From positions 93,681,035 through 93,745,034 of the forward strand of contig OX328124.1 in assembly GCA_946811695.1 (NCBI GenBank): a stretch of 64,000 nucleotides of DNA. Reading direction: 5' to 3'. This document shows positions 31,381 through 44,700 of the stretch, one piece after another (position 1 is the first letter of the stretch; every line of letters starts with the position of its first letter). Origin of the DNA: Gonocerus acuteangulatus. Its lineage: Eukaryota > Arthropoda > Insecta > Hemiptera > Coreidae. Both the position numbers and the translations under genes were made by a program. The notes beneath the pieces are model-generated. The model was not told the DNA's origin, ran no database searches, and was given only the letters and a program-made list of their open reading frames with translations.

Positions 31381-31472
31381 GGTTTTTTTTTTCGGCTCAA
31401 TGAGCCATGGGATGAGAAAATCTCCCATATGGGAATCGAAGGCGTTAGCCACTAGACCACAGGGAGACCCCC
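31381..31472 (-). mobile_element. tRNA-derived SINE, short S1-related copy
   Basis: On the minus strand: GGTCTCCCTGTGGTCTAGTG (A-box region), GCTAACGCCTTCGATTCCC (B-box region), CTCATCCCATGGCTCATTGA and a short A-run. The head matches the S1 copy at 37671, but the 3' part after the GCTCATTGA (GCTCGCTGA in S1) is absent. Confidence 0.7.
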
Positions 31473-32540
31473 TCATTTAGTATTCAAAATATTTTCTAAA
31501 CATGACCTTTGCAATTAAAATTCAGCATTATAATTTTGAATTCCCTCTGAATACAATATCAAACATGCATCTAAAACAAATTTCATTTTGGTTCTGTAAT
31601 TTGTTCAGTTAAAAGGTTTTTACATTCATGTTCTTTCCACTTTAATTTGCAAAATAACTGATAATTTTGGCATATTGTAAATGTAGTCATTTATATTTGA
31701 ACGAAAAAACTATATTAAGATATTTTTAGTAATTACAAATTTTTTGTCAAAAATGTTGTAAAATCTTCTTTTCTTGTTTACAATAATTTTAGAAAAAATA
31801 TGGTACCTCTTACAATTTTGAAGATACTATTCTTTCAGTTACGACAATCTTTTTTCTTCATTGCATTATCGTTAATATTCATATGCAGGATCTCCCAGAA
31901 GTTCCTTTCATAAAATATAAATATATTATGATTATTGTGACTATTTATTGTGATTACTGTTATATTATTAAATTTATTTAAATGTATAATACCAAACGGG
32001 TGAAGAATAACCCTTCAAAACTTTTTCAAACTATCCATTTATTCTCCCATCACTACGTTTCGGACACCCAGGTCCATCTTCAGGCAATCATGTCCTAGTC
32101 ATACAATAACCATGTCCTAGTCATACAATAAATAAACATGATTCCTGTAAGGAACCAAGTCAAAAATTCCACCTACATCAAACACTCATTATCACAGCCA
32201 TATATTTAAATGTGGCAGAAGGTCAATAATAAAAAAAAACACAATTAATTCAGCTCCCCATCTTTTATTTCTTGCTCTAAATGCCCCATGCCATTCTGAC
32301 ATCTTTTCAGCAGCTTATAACTAAAATTAAAACTATTTCTGGTCACATCATTATTATGAGCAGCCCCTCAAGTGTAAATGTCAGCAAGTGAAGAGAAACA
32401 AAAGATAAGAATTTAGTGCTTTTTAGCATTTTCCTCCGAAGGAAAGTAGCTATTGAGGTTGGACTCATGACGGAATTTTTGAAAAATTTCTTCAAATCTT
32501 TATCGATCCTACCTAGTAGACACCGAAAATGACCCCCGTT
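31473..32540. other. No gene; short tandem repeat at 32089-32130
   Basis: AT-rich. CATGTCCTAGTCATACAATAA occurs twice in tandem near 32089 and 32110. A phrase with ACGTTTCGGACACCCAGG before it resembles motifs in other repeats here (GCGCTTTCGAGACCAGGG near 38600). No coding sequence. Confidence 0.4.
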
Positions 32541-32547
32541 AAAATTT

Positions 32548-32556
32548 ATATATATC

Positions 32557-32621
<65 letters not shown>

Positions 32622-32622
32622 C
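32548..32622. repeat. (TA)n with (TG)n microsatellite
   Basis: About 65 bases of TA followed by TGTGTGTG, leading into a minisatellite. Confidence 0.9.
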
Positions 32623-32639
32623 TGTTAACACGATAGCGG

Positions 32640-33175
32640 CCAGAGTTTTTGTTTTTTCGTCACGAAACTTGGTATATAGCATTCAATTAGCAAACGATTG
32701 AACAAGTTCGTTGACCACCAAAGTCGGTCCACCGGAAGGGGGGGTTTACCCCAAACCCAAAACACTAATTTGACCATGTCAGCCGTAATATTTGTTATAT
32801 TTCAACGAAACTTGGTATTCGTAGTGGTAATATAGAGAGAAAAGTGAGATATAAAAATAAACTAAATCGGTTCATTAGGAGGGGGGGTTTACTCCGGACC
32901 CACAATACCAATTCGCCACTACCAGCCGTGATTTTTGGTATATTTCGACGAAACTCGGTATTCGTAGTGGTAATCTACAGGTAAATATGTGTTGTAAAAA
33001 TAAACTAAATCGGTTCATTAGAAGGGGGGGGGGGTTTACTCCGGACCCAAATTCCTAATATACTCATACCGGTCGTAATTTCTGCTGTATTGTAACGAAA
33101 CGCGGTATAACTCATGAGAAAGAAGTGTTGTAAAAATGAGCTGAATCGGTCAATCGGAAAGCGGGGGTTTACTTT
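32640..33175 (+). repeat. Minisatellite, ~125-base unit, about four copies
   Basis: Units share AACGAAACTTGGTATTCGTA, GTGTTGTAAAAATAAACTAA, ATCGGTTCATTAGAAGGGGG, GGGTTTACTCCGGACCCA and CAGCCGTAATTT. G-runs of 7-11 bases vary between copies. The first and last copies are the most diverged. Confidence 0.85.
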
Positions 33176-34570
33176 GTAATATATTTCAATAGAAAAGCCC
33201 GCCAGCCGTAGGTTCACAAAACCGCCGCAAGGAGCTCTTTCTACCACTAGAGGGACTCTATCCTGTTCCTGCGTTAGATCAAAATACGATAATATGAGTT
33301 TTTTTGTATTTATTACGTAGTGTAGTAGGTACCATATGTAAACATAACTCTGGAAGCAAATTAATAATTGATCAGTTACTCATTACAAATTTAAAAGAGA
33401 ACTATTCATGTTTTTATTTTATTTATGTAGGATATTTTAAGCAAATTGTTCTGGAAAGCAGTCTACACTACCCAAATTCTGAGGAAAGTGCTTAGTTATG
33501 CAGCTCCTGCGTGACAGACTTTTTCATTTGTCTTATGATAACATGAGACCTTTGGTTTATCCTCACTTCTTGGCATTTTCTCCTGAAGAAAACATCGCCA
33601 GAGCTTTTCTAAACATCCAAGTATGGATTCTTTTGAAAATTTTTGTTCCATCTTGGCCAAAATCCAAACCAAACATTTATTGGTTATTGATATTTACTCT
33701 GTCAATAGTTAAATCTTCCTTGTTTTATAATTAATTACGACTCCTTTAGTGTTCTCATAGACATTGTCATAATAAGGATTATTTTCATTTAATTAAACTT
33801 TATAACAATAGTGTCAGTTAATTTCTCATTGAGTTTTACATTTAATTTATCTTCTTTCTATTTATCAATAGAATAGGATAAACCTTCATTCGACTGTTAA
33901 ATATGTTTTTGGATTTTTTTAAATATTATTAATATTTGCATTATTACTACTATTTTTCAGGGGGAAGGTCAATAAAAGAGAATTAATAATGTCAATTAAA
34001 TTTATTTTATTTAAGCTCTACATGTTTCACAGGTCAGTTGCCTCTTCAGGAGCTAAAAAACTTACTAAACTAAAAATATGAATATGAATGTTTTTTTTTT
34101 TTTTATTATTTGTTTCACCAAGTTTCTTTTTTTTTTCTATAACATCTACATTTGCAAAGTCGAATACATGCTTATATTTTATGGAATGATATTTGCATTA
34201 TTGCGACTATTTATTGGTCCTATTTATTAATAGATTTTGGTGTTGTCTTCAATGTTCAGAGTGTCTACTGCACAAAAAAGTCAGAAAATCGAATATAGGG
34301 CATGTCTAATTTTCGCTGTTTTCGTATGGCGAAGCAATTCTATCTGCCTCCTCCACTCCCTTCCTCCGTTAGATTCCTTTATTGTAGGATTTACACCTCG
34401 ATTATCCATTATTTACATGTTTTTTTTTATTATTTATATTTAAAATTTTTCATGTAGACGTAAATATTGGGATTGCGTATAACTTAATAAATTATATACA
34501 TTGACAATTAATATTTAGTGAATAATATTTTTATTTAAAGATTAACTTTCATTATTATTAACAAATAATT
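33176..34570. other. No supported gene
   Basis: AT-rich. A phrase at 34015-34050 (CTACATGTTTCACAGGTCAG, CTCTTCAGGAG) recalls 1820-1860, marking a dispersed repeat. Open stretches of 60-80 codons are not supported. Confidence 0.3.
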
Positions 34571-34571
34571 T

Positions 34572-34737
34572 TAGTACGGGTTATCTATAGGTTACCACCC
34601 TTTTCTAGCAAGGATAGGGCTGATGCCTTTTCTTTTTTTCTAAAGAAAAGCCACGACCCCATAGTGGGAATCAAACCCACGACACGACACGAAGTGTTAA
34701 GTGCTCACACATTAACACTCACGGCCACCGGGCCTCT
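34572..34737 (-). mobile_element. tRNA-derived SINE, family S2
   Basis: On the minus strand: head GAGGCCCGGTGGCCGTGAGT, B-box-like GGGTTTGATTCCCAC, then GGGGTCGTGGCTTTTCTTTA, GCATCAGCCCTATCCTTGC and the tail AAAAGGGTGGTAACCTATAG with ATAACCCGTACTAAA. The head has two extra short repeats (CGTGTCGTGTCGTG). The tail matches the one in 45361-45475 and also that of the 5S-headed SINE at 61262. Confidence 0.75.
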
Positions 34738-35439
34738 AATATTTTTAGAAATTTTGAATTCTGCTACCATTGTTCAATATTTTTGAGGCTGCTAATTCCA
34801 TAGGGATTCTAAAATTTTTAGTTTTGTTGTTTCTTGTTTTTAAAAATTAATATAACTATCCTCTATAACATAATATGTTAATAAAACTGTAGAAAATGTA
34901 CATTTCATAGTTTTATTAATTGTTCTAAATGTATGTCAAATTATATGTTGTTTATAGATATCACATTAATCCATGTACAATACTATACAATAATGTCGGG
35001 CTGTCCCCCTCAAGGGAGTGCACCTCGGCTGTCATTCCATGTAAGGTTACAATTTATTTTAAGCTAATAGTTTAGGCTTTTTATTTTTTTGTTAAGTAAA
35101 ATTATTTTCTTATTAATGTGCATGAAATTGACATTCACAAAAGTAGTAGATACCCTGATGTTAGTCCGTACATTCTTTATTTATCCATTCAACCGCATTA
35201 TTAGTTTTACTGTCAAACTGTGAAACTTCTACCACCGGAAAGTGCTGAACCTATACCTAACAAAATATCATTGGACCAACCCATTTTTAGAGGATTTGGT
35301 GTCTACAATTTATTAAACCGAAATATATCATGAAACAATTTGATTCTTTATAATTTGAGAAAAACTGTTTTTTATTTATTTATTTATATTATCAAATTGC
35401 AAAATACAGTTGAATTGTAGATTGTAATATTCTGTAAAT

Positions 35440-35440
<1 letters not shown>
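34738..35440. other. No supported gene
   Basis: AT-rich DNA. No motif identified. Confidence 0.3.
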
Positions 35441-35497
<57 letters not shown>

Positions 35498-35508
35498 TAT
35501 TTGTATAG
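35441..35508. repeat. (TA)n microsatellite
   Basis: About 50 bases of TA followed by ACATATATATTTG. Confidence 0.9.
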
Positions 35509-36720
35509 ATATTTACATTTTAGGCACTGATTGTTCTTCAGGTATCCCACTGTTACTGTTAACCGTTTTTTCAGAATGTAAAATCTTTTTGGCTCATATT
35601 TTCTCTCAATGTGCAATGATATTTTCTTTCTGGATCTGTTTGTAGTTTCACAATAGTTCTTGAATTTCTGAAGACGTCACAGATAACATATTGATGACAT
35701 AGAACTTAACATGAAAAAATCTAGTTGCAACTGAATAAATATTATTACCTAGTCACACATCATTGCTGAAATAATTTAACCAGCTCTGTTTGCCCATCAA
35801 TTAACAATAAAGGTTAGTAACTGTACATGGATATTATTATTTATTTTTTGCTGTTTTAATGTAAAGGACAGTCCAAGACTGAAATTATTTCTCAATTGAC
35901 CGCTCAGTTTAATTGTATAACAACACTTTACAATTTTCTAAACTAAATAATTAGCGACAGATTCTTTCTAGGAAATGGATCCATAGACTGCCTTGCCATA
36001 ATGGCATAGATGGTATGTCTATCACAATTATCTCATTAAATACATTAGATTTGATTATATTTCTGATGAGGCATATCCTTCACAGGAAGGGGTGCACCTC
36101 GAAAATTGTCCTATTGAGAGAGTCCTAAAAAATGTTCAAACCTTACCCAAAAATTCACGTGAAACATTAGTCCCTCTATCATCAGAGTCAAGTCAAGGAC
36201 TTCACTTCTACTGCTTTTCTCAAACTTTGTTGTATTTATTATCACTAATGTTACTAATGATGAAAAACTCCTCACCACCGCCTCCTTCTTACTCATTCTT
36301 TTAATGCCCCTTCACCTCCATCTCCTTAAAGGCTTCCCTCTTTCTTTTTCCCACCTTTCATGTCTGAACTGTGAAAACAGTGATTTGATTTTCCTCCTCT
36401 AATTTGTATAATTTTAAGATTATATTCAGGAATAGAGACAGTGACATTGAACCATTTTGATGGTTGAATGCACCCTACAAATCAAGATGCAGTGAAATTT
36501 ATTATTTCCTAGCTCCTTGGTCACCCCTGGTAGTATCTTTCCCCTACTTTTGTCGAGCCCATTCTGGGCTTTGATATTTCTTCTTTCCTAGGATCATTTG
36601 TTTGAGCAACTGATCACCACCCCCTCTCTAGCCTTGATCCCCTGAAAGGACATGAGATCCTTACCTTCTGGTATTGAATCTCCGGTCTTATGTACAAGTA
36701 TGGCCTGTAATTTTTCTACA
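35509..36720. other. No supported gene
   Basis: AT-rich with C/T-rich parts near 36260-36350. No open frame with family features. Confidence 0.3.
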
Positions 36721-36722
36721 AG

Positions 36723-36905
36723 CTATTCCAGATTCTCAATGACCACCCTCATGCTGCTCAATGCAGTGCCATAGCTCTGATCTTCTATCTTAGACCTCTT
36801 CCTCTCTCGAGAAAGTATACCCGTCCTTGCCCTAGGCCTCTTCCTTCTCTTTGGATCATAGTTGTTTTTTGTGGAACCCACTTCAGCACACGCCTGACTC
36901 CTCAT
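36723..36905 (-). other. Short basic open reading stretch, unassigned
   Basis: Sixty codons on the minus strand include PKRRKRPRARTGILSRERKR. After the stop the same frame continues with LVEKLQAILVHKTGDSIPEG. The basic composition recalls the N-terminal parts of Gag-like ORF1 proteins, but there is no zinc knuckle, so this is only a possible retroelement relic. Confidence 0.25.
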
Positions 36906-37658
36906 GCACAGAATGTTTTTCCTCTGGACATCATTTTCCTTTCGTCCTTCGGAATTTCCCTCATGTGCAGAGGTAGACTAACCAGTTCTGAACAAGACTG
37001 TCGTCGTCCCTATGTGGAGCTGAAGTATCCAAATTTGGATAATCACCCAAGGAAATAAATGAGTGAGATTAAACACGACTTACATTCTTCGAAGATGTCC
37101 TATCAATAAAAGAGACGGAGGAGATTAGTCATGGCCAACTAAGTTTAATTATCATTATTTATGAATGAAAGGGAACGAGCCTGGCTGTCATAGGTCTGGT
37201 ACTGTCATAGCCATAAGAAACATGCTTTTTATCTTCTTTTTTTGTTATTTTTCCAAAATACAGTTCATTATAGGAATTTATTTTCTGTATGCTCCATTAT
37301 ATTGAAAAAAATTACTTACTGTAAGTGTAAAAATATCTCTATAAATGCAATAAAGGTTTTGTCTGAATATTCCTTATAATCAACCCTTGCCTTGCCTTGC
37401 AATAGAGACGAGAATACTCATTACATCATGCAAAACTGTTCAAAAAAGAATTTTCATACAAAAAATTCATCCGTTAGACGAATTTTATTGATTCCAAAAC
37501 ATGTCCTTTTGTGAAAGATTATTTTTTTGTTTATAAATATAAATAGCGAGAAAGGGAGATTTATAATTATGAGTGGTTTATTCGTGAGATTTGAAGTATA
37601 AAACATCAACATTTCTTGTCAAAATCTTCGGATTGCCCAATCAGGTTAAATCAGCAAT
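36906..37658. other. No supported gene
   Basis: AT-rich DNA without recognisable elements. Confidence 0.3.
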
Positions 37659-37670
37659 ATTAATGTTGTT

Positions 37671-37836
37671 GGGGTCTCCCGTGGTCTAGTGGCTAGCGTG
37701 CTAGATTCATAAGCGGGAGATGGTGGGTTCGATCCCCACCGGCGCCAGAAATCTTCTCATCTCAGGGCTCGCTGAGAAAATTCCTGGCTGCACCCTTGAT
37801 GTCGGCGCTAATAGCCAAGATTTGTTGATGCGCCGT

Positions 37837-37861
<25 letters not shown>
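37671..37861 (+). mobile_element. Complete tRNA-derived SINE, family S1, with target duplication
   Basis: The head has a pol III A box in TGGTCTAGTGGCTAGCGTG and a B box GGTTCGATCCC. The body contains TCTTCTCATCTCAGGGCTCG, GCACCCTTGATGTCGGCGCT and the terminal TTGATGCGCCGT, followed by about 25 A. The 12-base duplication ATTAATGTTGTT flanks it at 37659-37670 and 37862-37873. The body is about 165 bases without the tail. The perfect duplication and the long A tail mark a recent insertion. The head would be taken for a tRNA gene if read alone. Confidence 0.9.
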
Positions 37862-37867
<6 letters not shown>

Positions 37868-37873
37868 GTTGTT

Positions 37874-38779
37874 ATCTCTAATACATTATTGCTAAAAAAG
37901 TTGCCTAATATTCGAGTTATGTTAAAAAAAAATTGAAATAGAGCTTATTATATAAATTCAAAGTAAAGGATCATCGCAGCACGACATTGAAAAGATCTTA
38001 CATTCATTACTAAATTATTTATTTGGATAATAGATTTACTTCTAAAAAAATACATTGTAGGCAAAAAACCTCTCTATCATAGAAAACCTTTATGACTAAA
38101 TTGCTCCATCTGTTTTTTTATTTAATATATTCTAGTCTCCATTCTTCTTCCTTCCACTTTTCTTCTAATGAATTTCCGAACACAGCAAAAGGATGATAGA
38201 ATATTTTGCCCCTTAATCATATTGTTGAAAGTTTATTGGGTAGGGAACACATTAAACACAATTCCAAGAAGCAAGAGGAATATAATTTTTCATTCAAAGA
38301 TATTAATTGAATACTCTGTTGTACAAATCAGACCAGTTATTGCTAAACTCAATAAAAAGATTCTGACTTTTTAATTTTTTATAAAAATGTGCCTCACTAG
38401 AAAGCGTTACTTGACATAAGTTGTCTATAAAACTGTTGATTGTGCTAGAAATGTCTGACCAAAACTCAGTAGTGAGAGGCAAGACAATGTGGAACAAAAC
38501 CAATTCCGTAGAAAAAGCCAAAAAATAATTTCTTTCACAGGCGTTGCGAGTGAGTGCACAGTAACAGCCTATAGGTACTGATGATAAGCCCTGGTCTCGA
38601 AAGCGCTTTGTAAAATAAACTTTTTTAATCAATGATGGAAGGTCTTTTTCATTTTCCTAAATAATCATTTCTGAAATACATATCTTTTTCCTAGAAAATC
38701 AAACAGGATACTTAATGACGAACAGAAATAAAGAAAAAATATGTTTTATAAGCATCCAGTATACAATCGTACAGTAAAT
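37874..38779. other. 3' flank of the mucin-like gene
   Basis: The sequence just after the stop codon (reading minus) contains ATTAAA at 38630-38625, which could be a poly(A) signal about 150 bases after the stop; no AATAAA is closer. At 38590-38630 a GCGCTTTCGAGACCAGGG phrase belongs to a repeat-type motif. No other gene. Confidence 0.3.
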
Positions 38780-41700
38780 TCAATTCACTTCAGTGGTGTT
38801 TGGTTTAGCAAGTGCAAGTTGAGACACTTGAAATGGGAGCCCAAGAGGATTCCTTACTATTCCTTCTACAATAGTACTATTAGCACTGGAATTTAACAAA
38901 GAAAGGTCCATTAGAATTTTGTATGGAGGTTTCAGTAAAGTCTTGAATTGGACGTAGAGATTCACGACATGTTCCACAGGCTTTTCAGGTGGACAGGTCG
39001 TATTACTGGGCTTATCAGTAGATGGCAATCCAGTTGAAGACACCGTTGTTCCTATTGTAGTCAGTGAAACTGAACTTTCAGTAGTAGATATATCGGACGA
39101 GCTTGTGACACTACTAGCCGATCCACCAGACGATGTGATTTCAGCAGAAGATTCTGTAGTGTTGTGGCTTGGAGTTAAACCAGGCCATTCAGTTGGCTGT
39201 TCTCCTGATGTTGAACTACTAGTTGGCTTAGCTTCAGATGTTCCTGAACTGGTTTCAGACGGTGCACTGGTTGATCCAGTGGCAGAAGCTTCAGTTGTTA
39301 CTGTTGCTGATCCTTCTGACGATGTGCTTTCAGGAGGAGATTCTGGCGTCGTATTGGATGGTCCTACAACAGTTGAATCAGTTGCCACACCTTCAGATGT
39401 TCCTGGAGTGGTGTCAGACGATGCACTGGTTCCTATGTCGGAAGCACTTGTTGCGATAGTTGCCAATCCTTCTGAAGCTGTAGTTTCGACAAGAGATTCT
39501 GGCGTTGTATTGGATGGTCCTACAACAGATACATCAGTTGGCTCATCTTCGGATATTCCTGGAGTGGTTGCAGCTGGTGCACTAGTTGAACCAGAAATGG
39601 ACGGGCTTGTTGTAATTGTTGCCGACCCTTCAGAAGGTGTGCTTTCGGCAGGTGATTCAGGCGTAGTATTGGAAGACGCTACATCAGATGTATCAGTTGC
39701 CACACCTTCAGATGTTCCTGGAGTGGATTCAGACGGACCACTGGTCGATCCAGTGGCAGAAGCTCCTGTTGTTATTGTAACCGATCCTTCTGAAGATGTT
39801 GTTTCGGCGGGAGATTCAGGCGTAGTATTGGAAGGCGCTACATCAGATGCATCAGTTGGCTTAGCTTCAGATGTTCCTGAACTGGTTTCTGAAGGTGCAC
39901 TGGATGATCCAGTGTCAGAAGCTCCTGTTGTAACTGTTGCTGATCCTTCTGACGATGTGCTTTCAGCAGGAGATTCTGGCGTCGTATTGGATGGCCCTAC
40001 GACAGTTGAACCAGTTGCCACACCTTCAGATGTTCCTGGAGTGGATTCAGACGGAGAACTGGTCGATTCAGTGGCAGAAGCTCCTGTTGTCATTGTAACC
40101 GATCCTTCTGAAGATGTTGTTTCGGCGGGAGATTCAGGCGTAGTATTGGAAGGCGCTACATCAGATGCATCAGTTGGCTTAGCTTCAGATGTTCCCGAAC
40201 TGGTTTCAGACGGTGCACTGGTTGATCCAGTGGCAGAAGCTCCTGTTGTTACTGTTGCTAATCCTTCTGACGATGTGCTTTCAGCAGGAGATTCTGGCGT
40301 CGTATTGGATGGCCCTACGACAGTTGAATCAGTTGCCGCACCTTCAGAGGTTCCTGGAGTGGTTTCAGACGGTGCACTGGTGGATCCAGTGACGGAAGCT
40401 CCTGTTGTTACTGTTGCTGATCCTTCTAAAGATGTTGTTTCAGCAGGAGATTCTGGCGTCGTATTAGTTGGTCCAACAACAGATGCATCAGTTGCCAAAC
40501 CTTCAGATATACCTGCAGTAGTTTCAGACGGTGCACTGGTGGATCCAGCGACGGAAGCTGCTGCTGTTATTGTTACCGATCCTTCTGAAGATGTTGTTTC
40601 GGAAGGAGATTCTGGCGTCGTGTTAGATGGTTCAACAACAGATGCATCAGTTGCCACACTTTCAGATGTTCCTGGAGTGGATTCAGACGGAGCACTGGTC
40701 GATCCAGTGGCAGAAGCTCCTGTTGTTATTGTTACCGATCCTTCTGAAGACGTTGTTTCGGCGGGTGATTCAGGCGTAGTATTGGAAGGCGCTACATCAG
40801 ATGGATCAGTTGGCTTAGCTTCAGATGTTCCTGAACTGGTTTCAGACGGTGCACTGGATGATCCAGTGGCAGAAGCTCCTGTTGTTACTGTTGCTGATCC
40901 GTCTGAAGATGTTGTTTCAGCAGGAGATTCTGGCGTCGTATTAGATGGTCCAACATCAGATGCATCAGTTGCCACACTTTCAGATGTTCCTGGAGTGGAT
41001 TCAGACGGAGCACTGGTCGATCCAGTGGCAGAAGCTCCTGTAGTTATTGTAACCGATCCTTCTGAAGATGTTTCGGCGGGAGATTCTGGCGTCGTATTAG
41101 TTGGTCCAACAACAGATGCATCAGTTGCCAAACCTTCAGATATACCTGGAGTGGTTTCAGACGGTGCACTGGTAGATCCAGCGACGGAAGCTGCTGTTGT
41201 TATTGTTACCGATCCTTCTGAAGATGTTGTTTCGGCGGGTGATTCAGGCGTAGTATTGGAAGGCGCTACATCAGATGCATCAGTTGGCTTAGCTTCAGAT
41301 GTTCCTGAACTGGTTTCAGACGGTGCACTGGATGATCCAGTGGCAGAAGCTCCTGTTGTTACTGTTGCTGATCCTTCTGAAGATGTTGTTTCAGCAGGAG
41401 ATTCTGACGTAGTATTAGATGGTCCAACATCAGATGCATCAGTTGCCACACCTTCAGATATTCCTGGAGTGGATTCAGACGGAACACTGGTCGATCCAGT
41501 GGCAGAAGCTCCTGTTGTTATTGTAACCGATCCTTCTGAAGATGTTTCAGCGGGAGATTCAGGCGTAGTATTGGAGGGCGCTACATCAGATGCATCAGTT
41601 GGCTTAGCTTCAGATGTTCCTGAACTGGTTTCAGACGGTGCACTGGTTGATCCAGTCGCAGAAGCTCCTGTTGTTACTGTTGCTGATCCTTCTGACGATG

Positions 41701-44700
41701 TGCTTTCAGCAGGAGATTCTGGCGTCGTATTGGATGGCCCTACGATAGTTGAATCAGTTGCCACACCTTCAGATGTTCCTGGAGTGGTTTCAGACGGTGC
41801 ACTGGTGGATCCAGTGACGGAAGCTCCTGTTGTTACTGTTGCTGATCCTTCTGACGATGTGCTTTCAGCAGGAGATTCTGGCGTCGTATTAGATGGCCCA
41901 ACAACAGATGCATCAGTTGCCACACCATCAGATGTTCCTGGAGTGGATTCAGACGGAACACTGGTCGATCCAGTGGCAGAAGCTCCTGTTGTTATTGTAA
42001 CCAATCCTTCTGAAGATGTTGTTTCGGCGGGTGATTCAGGCGTAGTATTGGAAGGCGCTACATCAGATGGATCAGTTGGCTTAGCTTCAGATGTTCCTGA
42101 ACTGGTTTCAGACGGTGCACTGGATGATCCAGTGGCAGAAGCTCCTGTTGTTACTGTTGCTGATCCGTCTGAAGATGTGCTTTCAGCAGGAGATTCTGGC
42201 GTCGTATTGGATGGCCCTACGATAGTTGAATCAGTTGCCACACCTTCAGATGTTCCTGGAGTGGTTTCAGACGGTGCACTGGTGGATCCAGTGACGGAAG
42301 CTCCTGTTGTTATTGTTACCGATCCTTCTGAAGATGTTGTTTCAGGAGGAGATTCGGGCGTCGTGTTAGATGGTTCAACAACAGATGCATCAGTTGCCAC
42401 ACTTTCAGATGTTTCTGGAGTGGATTCAGACGGAGCACTGGTCGATCCAGTGGCAGAAGCTCCTGTTGTTATTGTAACCGATCCTTCTGAAGATGTTTCA
42501 GCGGGAGATTCAGGCGTAGTATTGGAAGGCGCTACATCAGATGCATCAGTTGGCTTAGGTTCAGATGTTCCTGAACTTGTTTCAGACGGTGCACTGGTTG
42601 ATCCAGTGGCAGAAGCTCCTGTTGGTACTGTTGCTGATCCTTCTGACGATGTGCTCTCAGCAGGATATTCTGGCGTCGTATTGGATGGTCCTACAAGAGT
42701 TGAATCAGTTGCCACACCTTCAGATGTTCCTGGAGTGGTGTCAGACGATGGACTGGTTAATCCTATGTCGGAAGCACTTGTGTTAGTTGCCAATCCTTCT
42801 GAATCTGTAGTTTCGACAAGAGATTCTGGCGTTGTATTGGATGGCCCTACAACAGATGCATCAGTTGGCTCAACCTCGGATGTTCCTGGAGTGGTTTCAG
42901 CTAGTGCACTAGGTGAACTAGAAATGGACGGGCTTGTTGTAATTGTTGCTGACCCGTCAGGAGGTGTGCTTTCGGCAGGTGATTCAGGCGTATTGGAAGG
43001 CGCTACATCAGATGCATCAGTTGGCTTGGCTTCAGATGTTCCTGAACTGGTTTCAGACGGTGCACTGGATGATCCAGTGGCAGAAGCTCCTGTTGTTACT
43101 GTTGCTGATCCGTCTGAAGATGTTGTTTCAGCAGGAGAATCTGGCGTCGTATTAGATGGTCCAACATCAGATGCATCAGTTGCCACACCATCAGATGTTC
43201 CTGGAGTGGATTCAGACGGAACACTGGTCGATCCAGTGGCAGAAGCTCCTGTTGTTATTGTAACCAATCCTTCTGAAGATGTTGTTTCGGCGGGAGATTC
43301 AGGCGTAGTATTGGAAGGCGCTACGTCAGATGCATCAGTTGCCACACTTTCAGATGTTCCTGGAGTGGATTCAGACGGAGCACTGGTCGATCCAGTGGCA
43401 GAAGCTCCTGTTGTTATTGTTACCGATCCTTCTGAAGATGTTGTTTCGGCGGGTGATTCAGGCGTAGTATTGGAAGGCGCTACATCAGATGGATCAGTTG
43501 GCTTAGCTTCAGATGTTCCTGAACTGGTTTCAGACGGTGCACTGGATGATCCAGTGGCAGAAGCTCCTGTTGTTACTGTTGCTGATCCGTCTGAAGATGT
43601 TGTTTCTGCAGGAGATTCTGGCGTAGTATTAGATGGTCCAACATCAGATGCATCAGTTGCCACACTTTCAGATATTCCTGGAGTGGATTCAGACGTTGCA
43701 CTGGTCGATCCAGGGACGGAAGCTCCTGTTGTTATTGTTACCGATCCTTCTGAAGATGTTGTTTCGGAAGGAGATTCGGGCGTCGTGTTAGATGGTTCAA
43801 CAACAACTGCATCAGTTGCCATACTTTCAGATGTTCCTGGAGTGGATTCAGACGGAGCACTGGTCGATCCAGTGGCAGAAGCTCCTGTAGTTATTGTAAC
43901 CGATCCTTCTGAAGATGTTTCGGCGGGAGATTCTGGCGTCGTATTAGTTGGTCCAACAACAGATGCATCAGTTGCCAAACCTTCAGATATACCTGGAGTG
44001 GTTTCAGACGGTGCACTGGTGGATCCAGCGACGGAAGCTGCTGTTGTTATTGTTACAGATCCTTCTGAAGATGTTGTTTCGGCGGGTGATTCAGGCGTAG
44101 TATTGGAAGGCGCTACATCAGATGCATCAGTTGGCTTAGCTTCAGATGTTCCTGAACTGGTGTCAGACGGTGCACTGGTTGATCCAGTGGCAGAAGCTCC
44201 TGTTGTTACTGTTGCTGATCCTTCTGAAGATGTTGTTACAGAAGAAGATTCTGGCGTCGTATTAGATGGTCCAACAACAGATGCATCAGTTCCCACACTT
44301 TCAGATGTTCCTGGAGTGGTTTCAGACGGCGCACTGGTGGATCCAGCGACGGAAGCTGCTGTTGTTATTGTTACCGACCCTTCTGAAGATGTTTCAGCAG
44401 GAGATTCTGGTGTCGTTTTAGATGGTCCAACAACAGATGCATCAGTTGCCACACCTTCAGGTATTCCTGGAGTGGTTTCAGACGGTGATTCTGGCGACGT
44501 ATTAGATGGTCCAACAACAGATGAATCAGTTTCCACACCTTCAGATGTTCCTGGAGTCGTTAAAGACGGTGCGCTCGTTGATGCAGTGACGGAGGCGCTT
44601 GTTGAAATTGTTGCCGATCCTTCTGCCGACGTGCTTTCAGTTGGCTGAATTTCCGGCGATGCACCTATAGATACAGTCGATGCCTCAGTTGTTTCTATGA

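Noticed and set aside
37672..37747. A tRNA gene
   Set aside because: A and B boxes are present, but the sequence runs on into a SINE body and a poly(A) tail with a target duplication. It is a SINE head. The same holds for the heads at 31381, 34572 and 45285.
39105..44648. An antisense open frame of about 1850 codons across the mucin-like array
   Set aside because: When one repeat unit lacks stops in an antisense frame and units differ by whole codons, the whole array does. The residue pattern (VSDGALVDP... repeats) only mirrors the sense repeat. There is no start or splice context.
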